From UBA8346 sp050260935 (GTDB lineage: Bacteria; Bacillota; UBA4882; UBA8346), in NCBI GenBank assembly GCA_050260935.1, contig JBLNCU010000087.1:1-64000 (forward strand): a stretch of DNA of 64,000 nucleotides. Reading direction: 5' to 3'. The position numbers and the translations under genes are program-made. Below, in pieces: positions 8,467 to 16,386 of this stretch (position 1 is its first letter; the number at the start of each line of letters is the position of its first letter). The notes beneath the pieces were generated by a model. That model was not told where the DNA came from and did no database searches. It saw only the letters and a list, made by a program, of their open reading frames with translations.

Positions 8467-10395
8467 CTAGTCTTTCCACAGATTATTGGCGGCATATTTC
8501 AAGACCACATTACAACAGTGGTCACAATAACCATTCTTTTTCATCTCGTCCACCATCGCGTTGTATTTTTCGTTTTGTTCTTTATCGCGAACCTTTGATT
8601 GGGTAATCACCCGCGACAGCTCCCGGACCGAGGCCGTCAGTTTTTTCTCGATCGCCACCTTCAGAGGTTCGTAACTTTTATAATCAAGCGTCCCGCCGTT
8701 CCGGAGCACAAAAAACATATAAGCGGTAACATCCTGACGGAACCCTTTGGCGGCGGTTCCGGTGATCCCAATCTGCTCTTCAATGGATTGCAGGAATTTT
8801 TCATCCGGTTCCAATTCTTCACCGGTGTTTTTATCCTTGATTTTAGTCCGGTTGGCGTAAGCCTCGGCATGATCAAGATAGTTGTTGAACAAATCCTGGG
8901 CCTGCTCCCGGTAGCCGTGAATAAAGGCCTTGGTGACCTCCGATTCCAAAATCTTATGATACTCCTTACGCAATATCCCTTGGAGAAATCCCAGATATCG
9001 TTTGCGATCATCCTCGGGCAGCGATAATTCTTTGACTGCTTTAATCATGGTGTCCAGTACCGACAGAGGATTGATACAGTCATTCTCCGACTCCGTTAAG
9101 GCAATATCCAGACTCTTCATGATAAAACGGGTGGAGATACCGCTCATTCCTTCATGAATCGTAGCTTCTTCCCTTAACTCGGTAATATCCACCTTTTTGG
9201 TGGTTCCCTGTTCTAGAATCTCCTCACCGTTATAGATCTTCATTTTAGTCAATGGATCAACCTTGGCCGAAGGCGCAAGCCGGGTTAAAATAGCGAACAT
9301 GGAAGCAATGTCGATGGTATGAGGAGCGATATGGGCTTTAAAATTACTCTGCCGCAGGATTTTTTGATAAATCTTGATCTCCTCATTCAGCTCCAGACAG
9401 TAAGGGACCTCTATCTTCACGATCCGGTCCAAGATGGCTTCATTGGTATGATCCGATTTAAACTTGTTCCATTCGGCCTCATTAGAATGGGCCAGGATCA
9501 CCCCGTCAAAGTAAATCATCGGTCCCTTGCCCGGCGAGGGGATAGACTTCTCCTGAGTGGCCGTGATCATCGTATGCAAATATTCGATTTCATTCTTGAA
9601 AACCTCGATAAACTCGACGAGGCCCCGGTTACCGACATTGAAAGCCCCGTTTAAGGAAAGCACCCGCGGATCATCCTCGGAGAATAGGTCCATCTTGGAT
9701 ATATCCACCGAGCCGATGAGGACTGAGGTATCCTGATTATTGGGGTCCACCGGCGGAACCACCCCGATTCCCTTCCGGGAACGGATGGAAAACTCCACCG
9801 TTTCAACGGGCATCCGCTCATATTCGCCGTTGTATTCGTTTTTTAGGCGGTAACGGCAGACCGGGCAAAGATCACCCTCGATATCTACTTTTAATAGTTT
9901 CCCCACTTCGGTCCGGAGATGTTTAGGGAGCAAGTGAAGCGGCTCTTCGCGCATTGGGCAGTCTTTAATCGCATAAATTGGCGGGGCCGACTCCAGAGCC
10001 AGTTTTAATTGTTCCATGATGGAAGATTTTCCTGCCCCCACCGGCCCTTCCAGGTATAAAACCTGCCTTGATTCCTCGCCTTTCATCGCCGCCGCATGAA
10101 AGTAGCGGACGATTTTCATCAGCGTTCGATCAATTCCATAAAAATCTTTGAAAAATTTATATTTCCTAAGGATATCATTACCATAAATGCGGCGGAGCCG
10201 CGGATTCTCCTCGGTTTTTATCACTTCAACGCCGGGCTTCGCGATCAGATTATAAAGGCGTTCATGCGCCAGTTGGACGATTTCCGGATTTTCCTTGACC
10301 ATCTCCAGATAATCCAAAAAAGTGCCTTCGTAATGATGATAGATGCGTTCGGAACGGTCTTTCTTGATCAACTCGGCAAATTCATTCGCTCCCAT
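8467..10395 (-). CDS. prkA: PrkA family serine protein kinase / AAA+ protein
   Basis: 642 aa, normal family length, with GGAGGGG before the ATG. The AAA+ part (about residues 80-400) carries the Walker A motif LEGPVGAGKSS, the Cys-containing insertion CPMREEPLHLLP and CPVCRYRL, and the Walker B-like block MIYFDGVILAHSNEAEW. The C-terminal PrkA domain (about 420-630) ends in a short Cys/His tail (YCDHCC). PrkA is reported as a serine kinase and more recently as an ATP-dependent protease-like factor in Bacillus sporulation; the family is co-operonic with yhbH and spoVR as here. First gene of the operon. Confidence 0.97.
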   Translation of the reverse strand: MGANEFAELIKKDRSERIYHHYEGTFLDYLEMVKENPEIVQLAHERLYNLIAKPGVEVIKTEENPRLRRIYGNDILRKYKFFKDFYGIDRTLMKIVRYFHAAAMKGEESRQVLYLEGPVGAGKSSIMEQLKLALESAPPIYAIKDCPMREEPLHLLPKHLRTEVGKLLKVDIEGDLCPVCRYRLKNEYNGEYERMPVETVEFSIRSRKGIGVVPPVDPNNQDTSVLIGSVDISKMDLFSEDDPRVLSLNGAFNVGNRGLVEFIEVFKNEIEYLHTMITATQEKSIPSPGKGPMIYFDGVILAHSNEAEWNKFKSDHTNEAILDRIVKIEVPYCLELNEEIKIYQKILRQSNFKAHIAPHTIDIASMFAILTRLAPSAKVDPLTKMKIYNGEEILEQGTTKKVDITELREEATIHEGMSGISTRFIMKSLDIALTESENDCINPLSVLDTMIKAVKELSLPEDDRKRYLGFLQGILRKEYHKILESEVTKAFIHGYREQAQDLFNNYLDHAEAYANRTKIKDKNTGEELEPDEKFLQSIEEQIGITGTAAKGFRQDVTAYMFFVLRNGGTLDYKSYEPLKVAIEKKLTASVRELSRVITQSKVRDKEQNEKYNAMVDEMKKNGYCDHCCNVVLKYAANNLWKD

Positions 10396-10748
10396 CTTTA
10401 CCCCTCCACTTTAGCTAATCTTTCTGAAACACCATCCGAAAACAGCTTAGGAAAACCTCTATTAGCAGGTCTTTTATTAGCTTAAAAATTTGATTAAATT
10501 TAAGATTTTACCTGCTAAAAAGGATGATTTCCATCAGTTTACAGCCCCAGTATATTTTATTAAACTGCACGGAATTTGACAGCCTGCAAATTATTATCCC
10601 AGATACTGCCAAGCCAGAATTTTACCGGCGGATTCCCGTCAAGGAAATAAGCTGTATGTTGGCGGGTAAATTGACATAATATGAGCAGGAATTAAAGAAA
10701 CAGAAAACGAAATGGAATATGAGGCAGAAACAGGGGGAGGTTAAAGTT
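10396..10748. other. intergenic region between divergent prkA operon and gpmA
   Basis: No open frame of coding character. It must carry both divergent promoters, but no convincing -35/-10 pair was found for either gene. It contains an inverted repeat TTAGCAGGT (10462-10470) / ACCTGCTAA (10510-10518) around an AT-rich inner palindrome. Confidence 0.6.
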
Positions 10749-11498
10749 TTGAACAAACTGGTCTTGTTAAGGCACGGGGAAAGCCTTTGGAATCAAGAAA
10801 ACCGCTTCACTGGCTGGACTGATGTCCCCCTCTCCGAAAAAGGGGTCCTTGAAGCCAAGAGCGCCGGGAAAATTCTAAAAAAGGAAGGCTATTTCTTTGA
10901 TCTGGCCTTTACCTCAGTTCTGAAAAGGGCCATTAATACCTTATGGTTGGTGCTGGAGGAGATGGATCTGGCCTGGATCCCCGTATATAAATCCTGGCAT
11001 TTAAACGAACGCCATTATGGGGCCTTGCAAGGACTGAATAAAAACGAGATGGTTCAAAAATACGGAGCGGAGCAAGTCCAGATCTGGCGGCGCAGTTTTG
11101 ATGTCCGGCCGCCGGAACTAACCAGGGACGATCCGCGCTACCCCGGATATGAAGACAAGTACCGTGACTTAACAATGGACCGGTTGCCGCTAACCGAAAG
11201 TCTAAAAGATACCATCGAGCGTTTTCTGCCCTACTGGAGCCGGGAGATCGCCCCCCGGATCACCGAAGGCCGGAAAGTGTTGATCGTTGCTCACGGCAAC
11301 AGCCTGCGGGCTTTAGTCAAGCAGCTTGACCGGATCTCCGATACCGACATCGCCGGATTGAATATTCCTACCGGTGTGCCGCTGGTTTACGAGTTGGACG
11401 AGAGCCTAAAACCATTGAAACATTATTATTTGGGAGATCAAGAGGCCATCGAAAAGGCGGTTCAAGCCGTGATGAATCAGGGGAAAACTGGAAAATAG
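10749..11498 (+). CDS. gpmA: 2,3-bisphosphoglycerate-dependent phosphoglycerate mutase
   Basis: About 249 aa from TTG 10749, chosen because GGGGGAGG lies 8 nt upstream and because the family begins with this hydrophobic strand. It interconverts 3- and 2-phosphoglycerate in glycolysis through a phosphohistidine. Visible motifs: LVLLRHGESLWNQENRFTGW with the catalytic His of RHGE, LNERHYGALQGLNK, and IVAHGNSLRAL with the second His. The C-terminal tail matches the dPGM length class. It is a plus-strand single gene, convergent with the XRE regulator only 1 nt away and without an obvious terminator between them. Confidence 0.95.
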   Translation: MNKLVLLRHGESLWNQENRFTGWTDVPLSEKGVLEAKSAGKILKKEGYFFDLAFTSVLKRAINTLWLVLEEMDLAWIPVYKSWHLNERHYGALQGLNKNEMVQKYGAEQVQIWRRSFDVRPPELTRDDPRYPGYEDKYRDLTMDRLPLTESLKDTIERFLPYWSREIAPRITEGRKVLIVAHGNSLRALVKQLDRISDTDIAGLNIPTGVPLVYELDESLKPLKHYYLGDQEAIEKAVQAVMNQGKTGK

Positions 11499-11499
11499 T

Positions 11500-11829
11500 T
11501 CATTTTTTATATTTTCCTTTTACAAACTCCTTAAAATCCTCAATTTCGTTTTGAGCCGTCTCGGGTAATCCCGTTAAATCCTCCGCCGCCGATCCGGCGT
11601 TTATCAGTTCCTTCGGGTAGCGCGAGTCGGACAAACCAAGCAGGTAATCGCTGGTGGTATTAAAGATCCGGGCAAAAAGTTCCAATGTTTTGATATTCGG
11701 TTCCACCCGGTCAACTTCGTAATGGCCGATAGCTTGTTGAGAGAGGTTGACCATCGCGCCCAACTGCTTCTGACTCATTTTTCTTTCTTCCCGGAGTTCC
11801 TTTAGCCGTTTTCCCAGCAAAAAAATCAT
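11500..11829 (-). CDS. XRE family transcriptional regulator
   Basis: 109 aa from the ATG at 11829, preferred over an ATG four codons upstream because GGAGG sits between them at proper spacing. Residues about 5-65 form an XRE/Cro-type helix-turn-helix: LGKRLKELREERKMSQKQLG, VNLSQQAIGHYEVDRVEPNI and LELFARIFNTTSDYLLGLSD. The C-terminal tail is short and charged. It is transcribed divergently from the small gene at 11983, and the shared region carries a TACTC-N7-GAGTA palindrome inside a sigma-A promoter, so it probably represses that gene and perhaps itself (inference). Confidence 0.9.
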   Translation of the reverse strand: MIFLLGKRLKELREERKMSQKQLGAMVNLSQQAIGHYEVDRVEPNIKTLELFARIFNTTSDYLLGLSDSRYPKELINAGSAAEDLTGLPETAQNEIEDFKEFVKGKYKK

Positions 11830-11900
11830 CCTTTCCTCCATTATAATACTATTTTGGCGAGTAAAAAAAAATAACTACTCTAAAATCTAGTTTTCACCCA

Positions 11901-11929
11901 TTGACTACTCGAAATCTGAGTAATATACT
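11901..11929 (+). promoter_or_regulatory. sigma-A promoter with embedded operator-like palindrome
   Basis: TTGACT (11901-11906), a 17-nt spacer and TATACT (11924-11929) form a near-consensus promoter for the gene at 11983. The spacer holds TACTC-N7-GAGTA (11906-11922), a typical XRE-repressor site geometry. A second GAGTA-N12-TACTC lies at 11859-11880 near the XRE start. Confidence 0.75.
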
Positions 11930-11982
11930 AAAATTTATAGTAGCTGAGGCTAAAAATTTGCCGTTTCCGATGGAGGTGTCCG

Positions 11983-12294
11983 ATGACTATAAACAAGAGC
12001 GGGGCTGGCCTAAGTGTCACCCCCTTTGGTTCCAGTTTCACTGAATTTCTCATTTCCCGCTGTGAACAAATCATGGCGGAAAAAGTGCTGCCGGACCCGG
12101 AGTTCCGCCATTACCGGGCGAAAATTGTTGAAGCCGCCGAAAACATTTGTGGTTGCCTTAATGCTGATCACAAGGAACAATATTACACCTTGGAGTCGGC
12201 TGAAGGGCTAAGCCTGAATATCGCAGCCAGGATCATCTATCTTCAAGGCGTAATTGACGGGGTTGGGCTGAGGAGTTTTTTGGAGAACGAATAA
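11983..12294 (+). CDS. small helical protein of unknown function paired with XRE regulator
   Basis: 103 aa with a strong ribosome binding site (GGAGGTG) 7 nt before ATG. No recognised domain. It is predicted to be mostly helical and soluble (EFLISRCEQIMAEKV, EFRHYRAKIVEAAENIC, LNIAARIIYLQGVIDGVGL) and resembles, loosely, DUF6809-type small proteins found near XRE regulators in Clostridia. The divergent arrangement with an XRE gene and the palindrome-containing promoter suggest repressor control. A role as regulator partner or toxin-antitoxin-like component is speculative. Confidence 0.7.
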   Translation: MTINKSGAGLSVTPFGSSFTEFLISRCEQIMAEKVLPDPEFRHYRAKIVEAAENICGCLNADHKEQYYTLESAEGLSLNIAARIIYLQGVIDGVGLRSFLENE

Positions 12295-12321
12295 AAAGCG
12301 GGCCTTAAATGCGCTGCAGCA

Positions 12322-13296
12322 TCAAGGGTTCCCATCCAACAGGTGACACGCCACCCAATGGCCCGTCCGGACTTCCCGGAATTCCGGCGGCTGATGCCTG
12401 CAGACCTCCATCACTTGAGGGCAACGGGTATGGAAACGGCAACCCGCCGGCGGGTTGATCGGACTGGGAACATCCCCGGTTAATATAATCCGTTCTTTTT
12501 TGGCCTTGGGATCCGGTTCCGGAATCGCCGAAAGAAGGGCTTTGGTGTATGGATGAAGAGGATTGCCGTATAACTCGTCTCCCCCGGTAAGCTCGACCAT
12601 TTTCCCCAGGTACATGACACCGACCCGGTCGCTGACATGTTTCACAACGTTGAGCCCATGAGCGATAAAAAGATAGGTTAAACCGAAACCGGCTTGTAAA
12701 TCCTTGAGCAAATTCAAGACCTGGGATTGGATGGAAACGTCCAGAGCCGATACGGGCTCGTCACAGACGATCAACTTAGGTCTAGTGGCTAAAGCACGGG
12801 CAATCCCGATTCTTTGCCGCTGTCCGCCGCTGAATTCGTGAGGAAAACGGCGCATATAATTAGGATCAAGACCTACTAAGGACAGTAATTCGGCCACTTT
12901 ATCCTTGGAGGCCTTCCCCCTGGCCAGGCGATGCCGGAGCAAGGGTTCAGCGACTATCTGTCCAACCGTCATTCTCGGATTTAATGAGGAATAGGGATCT
13001 TGAAAGATAATCTGCATCTCCCGGCGGAGTTGGCGGAGATCTTTTTTGGTTAGAGCCGAAAGCTTTTGCCCGTTAAAGAAGACCTCTCCCGCGGTCGGCT
13101 CAAGTAAATGCAATATCAAACGGCCGATGGTGGTCTTCCCGCAGCCGCTCTCCCCTACCAAACCGACGGTTTCACCTTGTTGAATCGTAAAACTGACATT
13201 ATCCACCGCGTGGACCTGGGTCAAAACCCGGCCGAAGAGCGTGCGATCCACCGGAAAATACTTTTTAATATTGACCACATTGACTAAGTCCGCCAT
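12322..13296 (-). CDS. oppF: oligopeptide ABC transporter ATP-binding protein
   Basis: 324 aa ATPase of a dipeptide/oligopeptide importer. Walker A GESGCGKTT (about residues 51-59), Q-loop QIIFQDPYSSLNPR, ABC signature FSGGQRQRIGIARAL, Walker B LIVCDEPVSALD and H-loop IAHGLNVV are all present. The C-terminal oligopeptide-transporter extension ends in CRFHTRCPQVMEVC, the Cys-rich segment typical of OppD/OppF. The residues DRTLFGRVLTQVHAVDNV near the start are typical of the OppF side. It is the last gene of oppABCDF, 3 nt from oppD. Confidence 0.95.
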   Translation of the reverse strand: MADLVNVVNIKKYFPVDRTLFGRVLTQVHAVDNVSFTIQQGETVGLVGESGCGKTTIGRLILHLLEPTAGEVFFNGQKLSALTKKDLRQLRREMQIIFQDPYSSLNPRMTVGQIVAEPLLRHRLARGKASKDKVAELLSLVGLDPNYMRRFPHEFSGGQRQRIGIARALATRPKLIVCDEPVSALDVSIQSQVLNLLKDLQAGFGLTYLFIAHGLNVVKHVSDRVGVMYLGKMVELTGGDELYGNPLHPYTKALLSAIPEPDPKAKKERIILTGDVPSPINPPAGCRFHTRCPQVMEVCRHQPPEFREVRTGHWVACHLLDGNP

Positions 13297-13299
13297 CTC

Positions 13300-14280
13300 T
13301 CAATTCACTCCCCCCGCAGTATGACGCCAGCAGCAAACCCGGCGTCCCCGATCTAGATTCCTTAATGCCGGGCGTTCGCTCCGGCAACGGGGTCCTGCCT
13401 CGGGGCAACGGGGATGAAATGAACAGCCCGGCGGTAACTCGCTCAAATCAGGCACACTGCCATCAATCACATACAGCCGGCTGCGATCGCCGTTCAGCTT
13501 CGGAATGGAATGAAGCAGGCCGGTGGTATAGGGGTGCAAGGGTTCGCTGAATAAATCCTCCACCCCTGCTTCTTCCATGATCTGTCCAGCATACATAACT
13601 ATAACCCGTTGAGCCATCTCGGCCACTACCGCCAAGTCATGAGTGATCAGCATAATGGCCATTCCGAACTCTTCCCGCATTTTACACATTAAGTCGAGAA
13701 TCTGGGCCTGAATGGTCACATCCAAAGCCGTGGTAGGCTCGTCCGCTATTAATAAATCCGGATGGCAGGAAAGAGCCATGGCGATCATCACCCGCTGGCG
13801 CATTCCTCCGGAAAGCTGATGGGGAAAATCATAGACCCTTTTTTCCGGGGAAGGAATTCCAATAGTCCGCAATAAATGAACCGCGCGGTCCCAGGCCTCC
13901 TTTTTAGCCAAGCCCTGGTGCAAAATGATGGCCTCGGCTATTTGGTCCCCAATCCGGTGGACCGGATTTAAGGAAGTCATCGGTTCCTGAAAGATCATGG
14001 AGATCTTGTTACCCCTGATCTCCCGGAGTCTTTTCTCCGGCAGTTCCAATAAGTTTTCGCCGTGGAATTCCACCCGCCCGCCGGCAATCTTCCCCGGGGG
14101 GTCAGGGATAAGCCTCATGATGGAAAGTGAGGTTACTGATTTACCGCTGCCTGATTCGCCGACAATCGCCACTGTCTCTTTTTCTTGTAACGAAAAACTG
14201 ACATCATCGACAGCCCGGATTATATTGCCATCAGTAATAAACTGGGTTTTTAAGTTTTCGATCTTCAGCAGTTCCGCCAT
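13300..14280 (-). CDS. oppD: oligopeptide ABC transporter ATP-binding protein
   Basis: 326 aa. Walker A GESGSGKSVTS, Q-loop MIFQEPMTSLNPV, signature LSGGMRQRVMIAMAL, Walker B LLIADEPTTALD and H-loop ITHDLAVV. The C-terminal Cys segment CSFHPRCPEAGPRC matches the OppD family. It would form the nucleotide-binding heterodimer with OppF on the cytoplasmic face of OppB/OppC. It lies 12 nt after oppC. Confidence 0.95.
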   Translation of the reverse strand: MAELLKIENLKTQFITDGNIIRAVDDVSFSLQEKETVAIVGESGSGKSVTSLSIMRLIPDPPGKIAGGRVEFHGENLLELPEKRLREIRGNKISMIFQEPMTSLNPVHRIGDQIAEAIILHQGLAKKEAWDRAVHLLRTIGIPSPEKRVYDFPHQLSGGMRQRVMIAMALSCHPDLLIADEPTTALDVTIQAQILDLMCKMREEFGMAIMLITHDLAVVAEMAQRVIVMYAGQIMEEAGVEDLFSEPLHPYTTGLLHSIPKLNGDRSRLYVIDGSVPDLSELPPGCSFHPRCPEAGPRCRSERPALRNLDRGRRVCCWRHTAGGVN

Positions 14281-14292
14281 TTTCGATGTCTC

Positions 14293-15174
14293 CTATTGTT
14301 TCAATCTGGGGTCAAGGGCATCGCGCAAGCCGTCGCCCAGCAGGTTAAACGCCAACACGGTAATGGTTATGGCAATTCCGGGGAAGGTCACAATATGCGG
14401 GGCATTGAAAATTGCCGACCGGCCGCTGCCGAGCATCGCTCCCCATTCGGCTTCGGGCGGCTGCACGCCCAGCCCCAAAAAGCCCAAAAAAGCTGCTTCC
14501 AAAATGGCGGCCGAAACTCCCAAGGTTGCCCGGACAATTATCGGAGCCATTACATTGGGCAATACATGGTAACAGATGATCTGCATATCATTGTCCCCGA
14601 TTGACCGGGCCGCTTGAACGTAATCATTTTCCCGGACTGATAATACCGAACCCCTGACGATCCTGGCAAATTCCGGTATCGCCACAATCCCGATGGCAAA
14701 AATCGCCTGATCCAATCCCCGGCCCAAAGCCGCCATAAAGGCAATCGCTAACAATAAAGGTGGAAAGGCCAGCATTATATCCATAAAACGCATGATGATG
14801 TTGTCGGTTAATCCGCCGTAATATCCGGCCAAAGCCCCCAGCAAAATTCCGACCAGCAAAGAGAGGGCCACCGCCTCTACCCCAACTTTCAGGGAGACCC
14901 TGGCGCCGAAGATAATCCGGCTTAAAATATCCCGGCCAAGCTCATCAGTGCCCAGCCAATGGGACCAGCTGGGACCCTTTAGACTCTGCGGCAGATTGCT
15001 GGCTGTGTAGTCATAAGGCGCCAGCTGCCGGGCGAAAATCGCCACCAGAATGAGAAGGATCAAAATAATTAAACCCAATACCGCCGCTCTATTACGGCGA
15101 AATTGTTTCCAAAACTCCATCCACGGTGATTTTTCCTGCTTACTCTGAAGTTTAATACCGAGTTCAACTGCCAT
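14293..15174 (-). CDS. oppC: oligopeptide ABC transporter permease
   Basis: 293 aa inner-membrane permease. It starts with a cytoplasmic segment FWKQFRRNRAAVLGLIILILLILVA that leads into TM1, a hallmark of OppC/DppC. It contains WLGTDELGRDILSRIIFGARVSL, about six hydrophobic segments and the EAA loop EFARIVRGSVLSVRENDYVQAARSIG that contacts the ATPases. A 138-nt gap separates it from oppB and holds a heptamer-repeat fragment. Confidence 0.95.
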   Translation of the reverse strand: MAVELGIKLQSKQEKSPWMEFWKQFRRNRAAVLGLIILILLILVAIFARQLAPYDYTASNLPQSLKGPSWSHWLGTDELGRDILSRIIFGARVSLKVGVEAVALSLLVGILLGALAGYYGGLTDNIIMRFMDIMLAFPPLLLAIAFMAALGRGLDQAIFAIGIVAIPEFARIVRGSVLSVRENDYVQAARSIGDNDMQIICYHVLPNVMAPIIVRATLGVSAAILEAAFLGFLGLGVQPPEAEWGAMLGSGRSAIFNAPHIVTFPGIAITITVLAFNLLGDGLRDALDPRLKQ

Positions 15175-15261
15175 TTTATTTCTCCCTTGCCTTCACAGGT
15201 TACTGCCAAAACATTTTTGGCCCAATGCCAAAATTGAATTGCCATTCTTTTAGTGCAAACA

Positions 15262-15282
15262 CTTCTGACTCCTGGCTTCTGA
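15262..15282. repeat. three heptamer repeats between oppB and oppC
   Basis: CTTCTGA CTCCTGG CTTCTGA in tandem, close to the right arm at 8439-8459. It lies in the only sizeable gap of the oppBCDF part of the operon. Confidence 0.55.
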
Positions 15283-15312
15283 ATTCCCATCTTGAATAAA
15301 CTGATTTTAGGT

Positions 15313-16317
15313 TTAAGAATAATGAATTCTGGGGTCCAAATAAGCGTAAAGCAGATCCACCAGCAGGTTGACGATCACAAAAACCGCCGCCACCAGAATT
15401 ACCGACCCCTGGACTACTGGAAAATCCGAAGCCAGAATAGCATTTACCGTCAGACTGCCGATTCCCGGCCAGGAGAAAACAGTTTCGGTTAAAACCGCGC
15501 CCCCTAGCAAAAAGCCGAATTGGAGGCCGATAACGGTAACAATTGGAATCAAAGCATTCTTTAAGGCATGATGAATTACCACCGTCCGTTGATCCAGGCC
15601 TTTGGCATGGGCGGTGCGGATGTAGTCCTGTTTTACAACCTCCAGCATGGTCGATCGGGTCATCCTGGCGATAATCGCCATTGAATAAGCTGCCAAGGCA
15701 ATTCCCGGCAAAATGAGATGGCGCAAAGCGCTCCAAAAAGCCTCCCAATTCCCTGTTAAAAGGCTGTCCACTAAGAACAAATGGGTAATACTGGCGGGCT
15801 CAAGCCCTATGTCAATTCTCCCGGCAACCGGCAGCCAATGCAGGTTGACGGAGAAAACAATAATCAAAATCAGGCCTAACCAGAAGATCGGCATCGACAC
15901 TCCAAGTAAAGCGCCGACCATACTTAGGTAATCAAAAAATGAATAACGTTTGACCGCTGAAATTACCCCAACGATAATCCCTACCAGTGAGGCAATGGCC
16001 AAACTAAACAACGCCAGTTCGATAGTTGCCGGAAATTGAGAAAGCAAGTCCTCCATTACCGGCCGTTTAGTCATCAACGACCGTCCTAAGTCTCCATGCA
16101 GTAACTGCCAGAGAAAACGGCCGAACTGAATATAAATGGGATCATTCAACCCCATCTCCTGGCGGAGGGCCTCAATCTGGGCCCGGGTGGCATGCTCACC
16201 CAGCATTAAAGCGGCCGGATCACCGGTAAACAGATGCATGACAATAAAGACAAACAAACTGACTCCAAGTAACACCGGAATAAGCATCAACAATCTTTTG
16301 AGAATATATTTAGCCAT
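15313..16317 (-). CDS. oppB: oligopeptide ABC transporter permease
   Basis: 334 aa permease. It begins MAKYILKRLLMLIPVLLGVSLFVF, the usual OppB/DppB N-terminus with TM1, followed by MGLNDPIYIQFGRFL and LGRSLMTKRPV. The EAA loop is ARMTRSTMLEVVKQDYIRTAHAKGL, and the C-terminal block is ETVFSWPGIGSL with LLVDLLYAYLDPRI. With OppC it forms the peptide channel. It follows oppA after a strong hairpin. Confidence 0.95.
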   Translation of the reverse strand: MAKYILKRLLMLIPVLLGVSLFVFIVMHLFTGDPAALMLGEHATRAQIEALRQEMGLNDPIYIQFGRFLWQLLHGDLGRSLMTKRPVMEDLLSQFPATIELALFSLAIASLVGIIVGVISAVKRYSFFDYLSMVGALLGVSMPIFWLGLILIIVFSVNLHWLPVAGRIDIGLEPASITHLFLVDSLLTGNWEAFWSALRHLILPGIALAAYSMAIIARMTRSTMLEVVKQDYIRTAHAKGLDQRTVVIHHALKNALIPIVTVIGLQFGFLLGGAVLTETVFSWPGIGSLTVNAILASDFPVVQGSVILVAAVFVIVNLLVDLLYAYLDPRIHYS

Positions 16318-16341
16318 TAATTACTCCCTGCCTTGGTTCTA

Positions 16342-16365
16342 AGGGAGGGCTAAAAAACCCTCCCC
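16342..16365 (-). other. stem-loop between oppA and oppB
   Basis: GGGAGGG (16343-16349) pairs with CCCTCCC (16358-16364). No T tract follows on the minus strand. Such stem-loops after a binding-protein gene usually stabilise its mRNA or limit read-through, giving more OppA than permease (inference from other transport operons). Confidence 0.65.
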
Positions 16366-16386
16366 TAAAAGGCGAACATATACTAT

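Noticed and set aside
10640..10690. Sporulation sigma-E-like promoter for prkA (TCATATT and CATACAGC on the minus strand)
   Set aside because: The spacing of 19 nt is too long for sigma-E and the site is nearly 300 nt from the start codon.
13997..14572. 191-codon plus-strand frame opposite oppD and oppC
   Set aside because: Ser/Pro-rich antisense shadow of two well-supported ABC genes, with no ribosome site.
15200..15748. 182-codon minus-strand frame within oppB and the oppB-oppC gap
   Set aside because: It is out of frame with oppB, Cys/Gly-rich without domain features, and overlaps a permease with clear homology.
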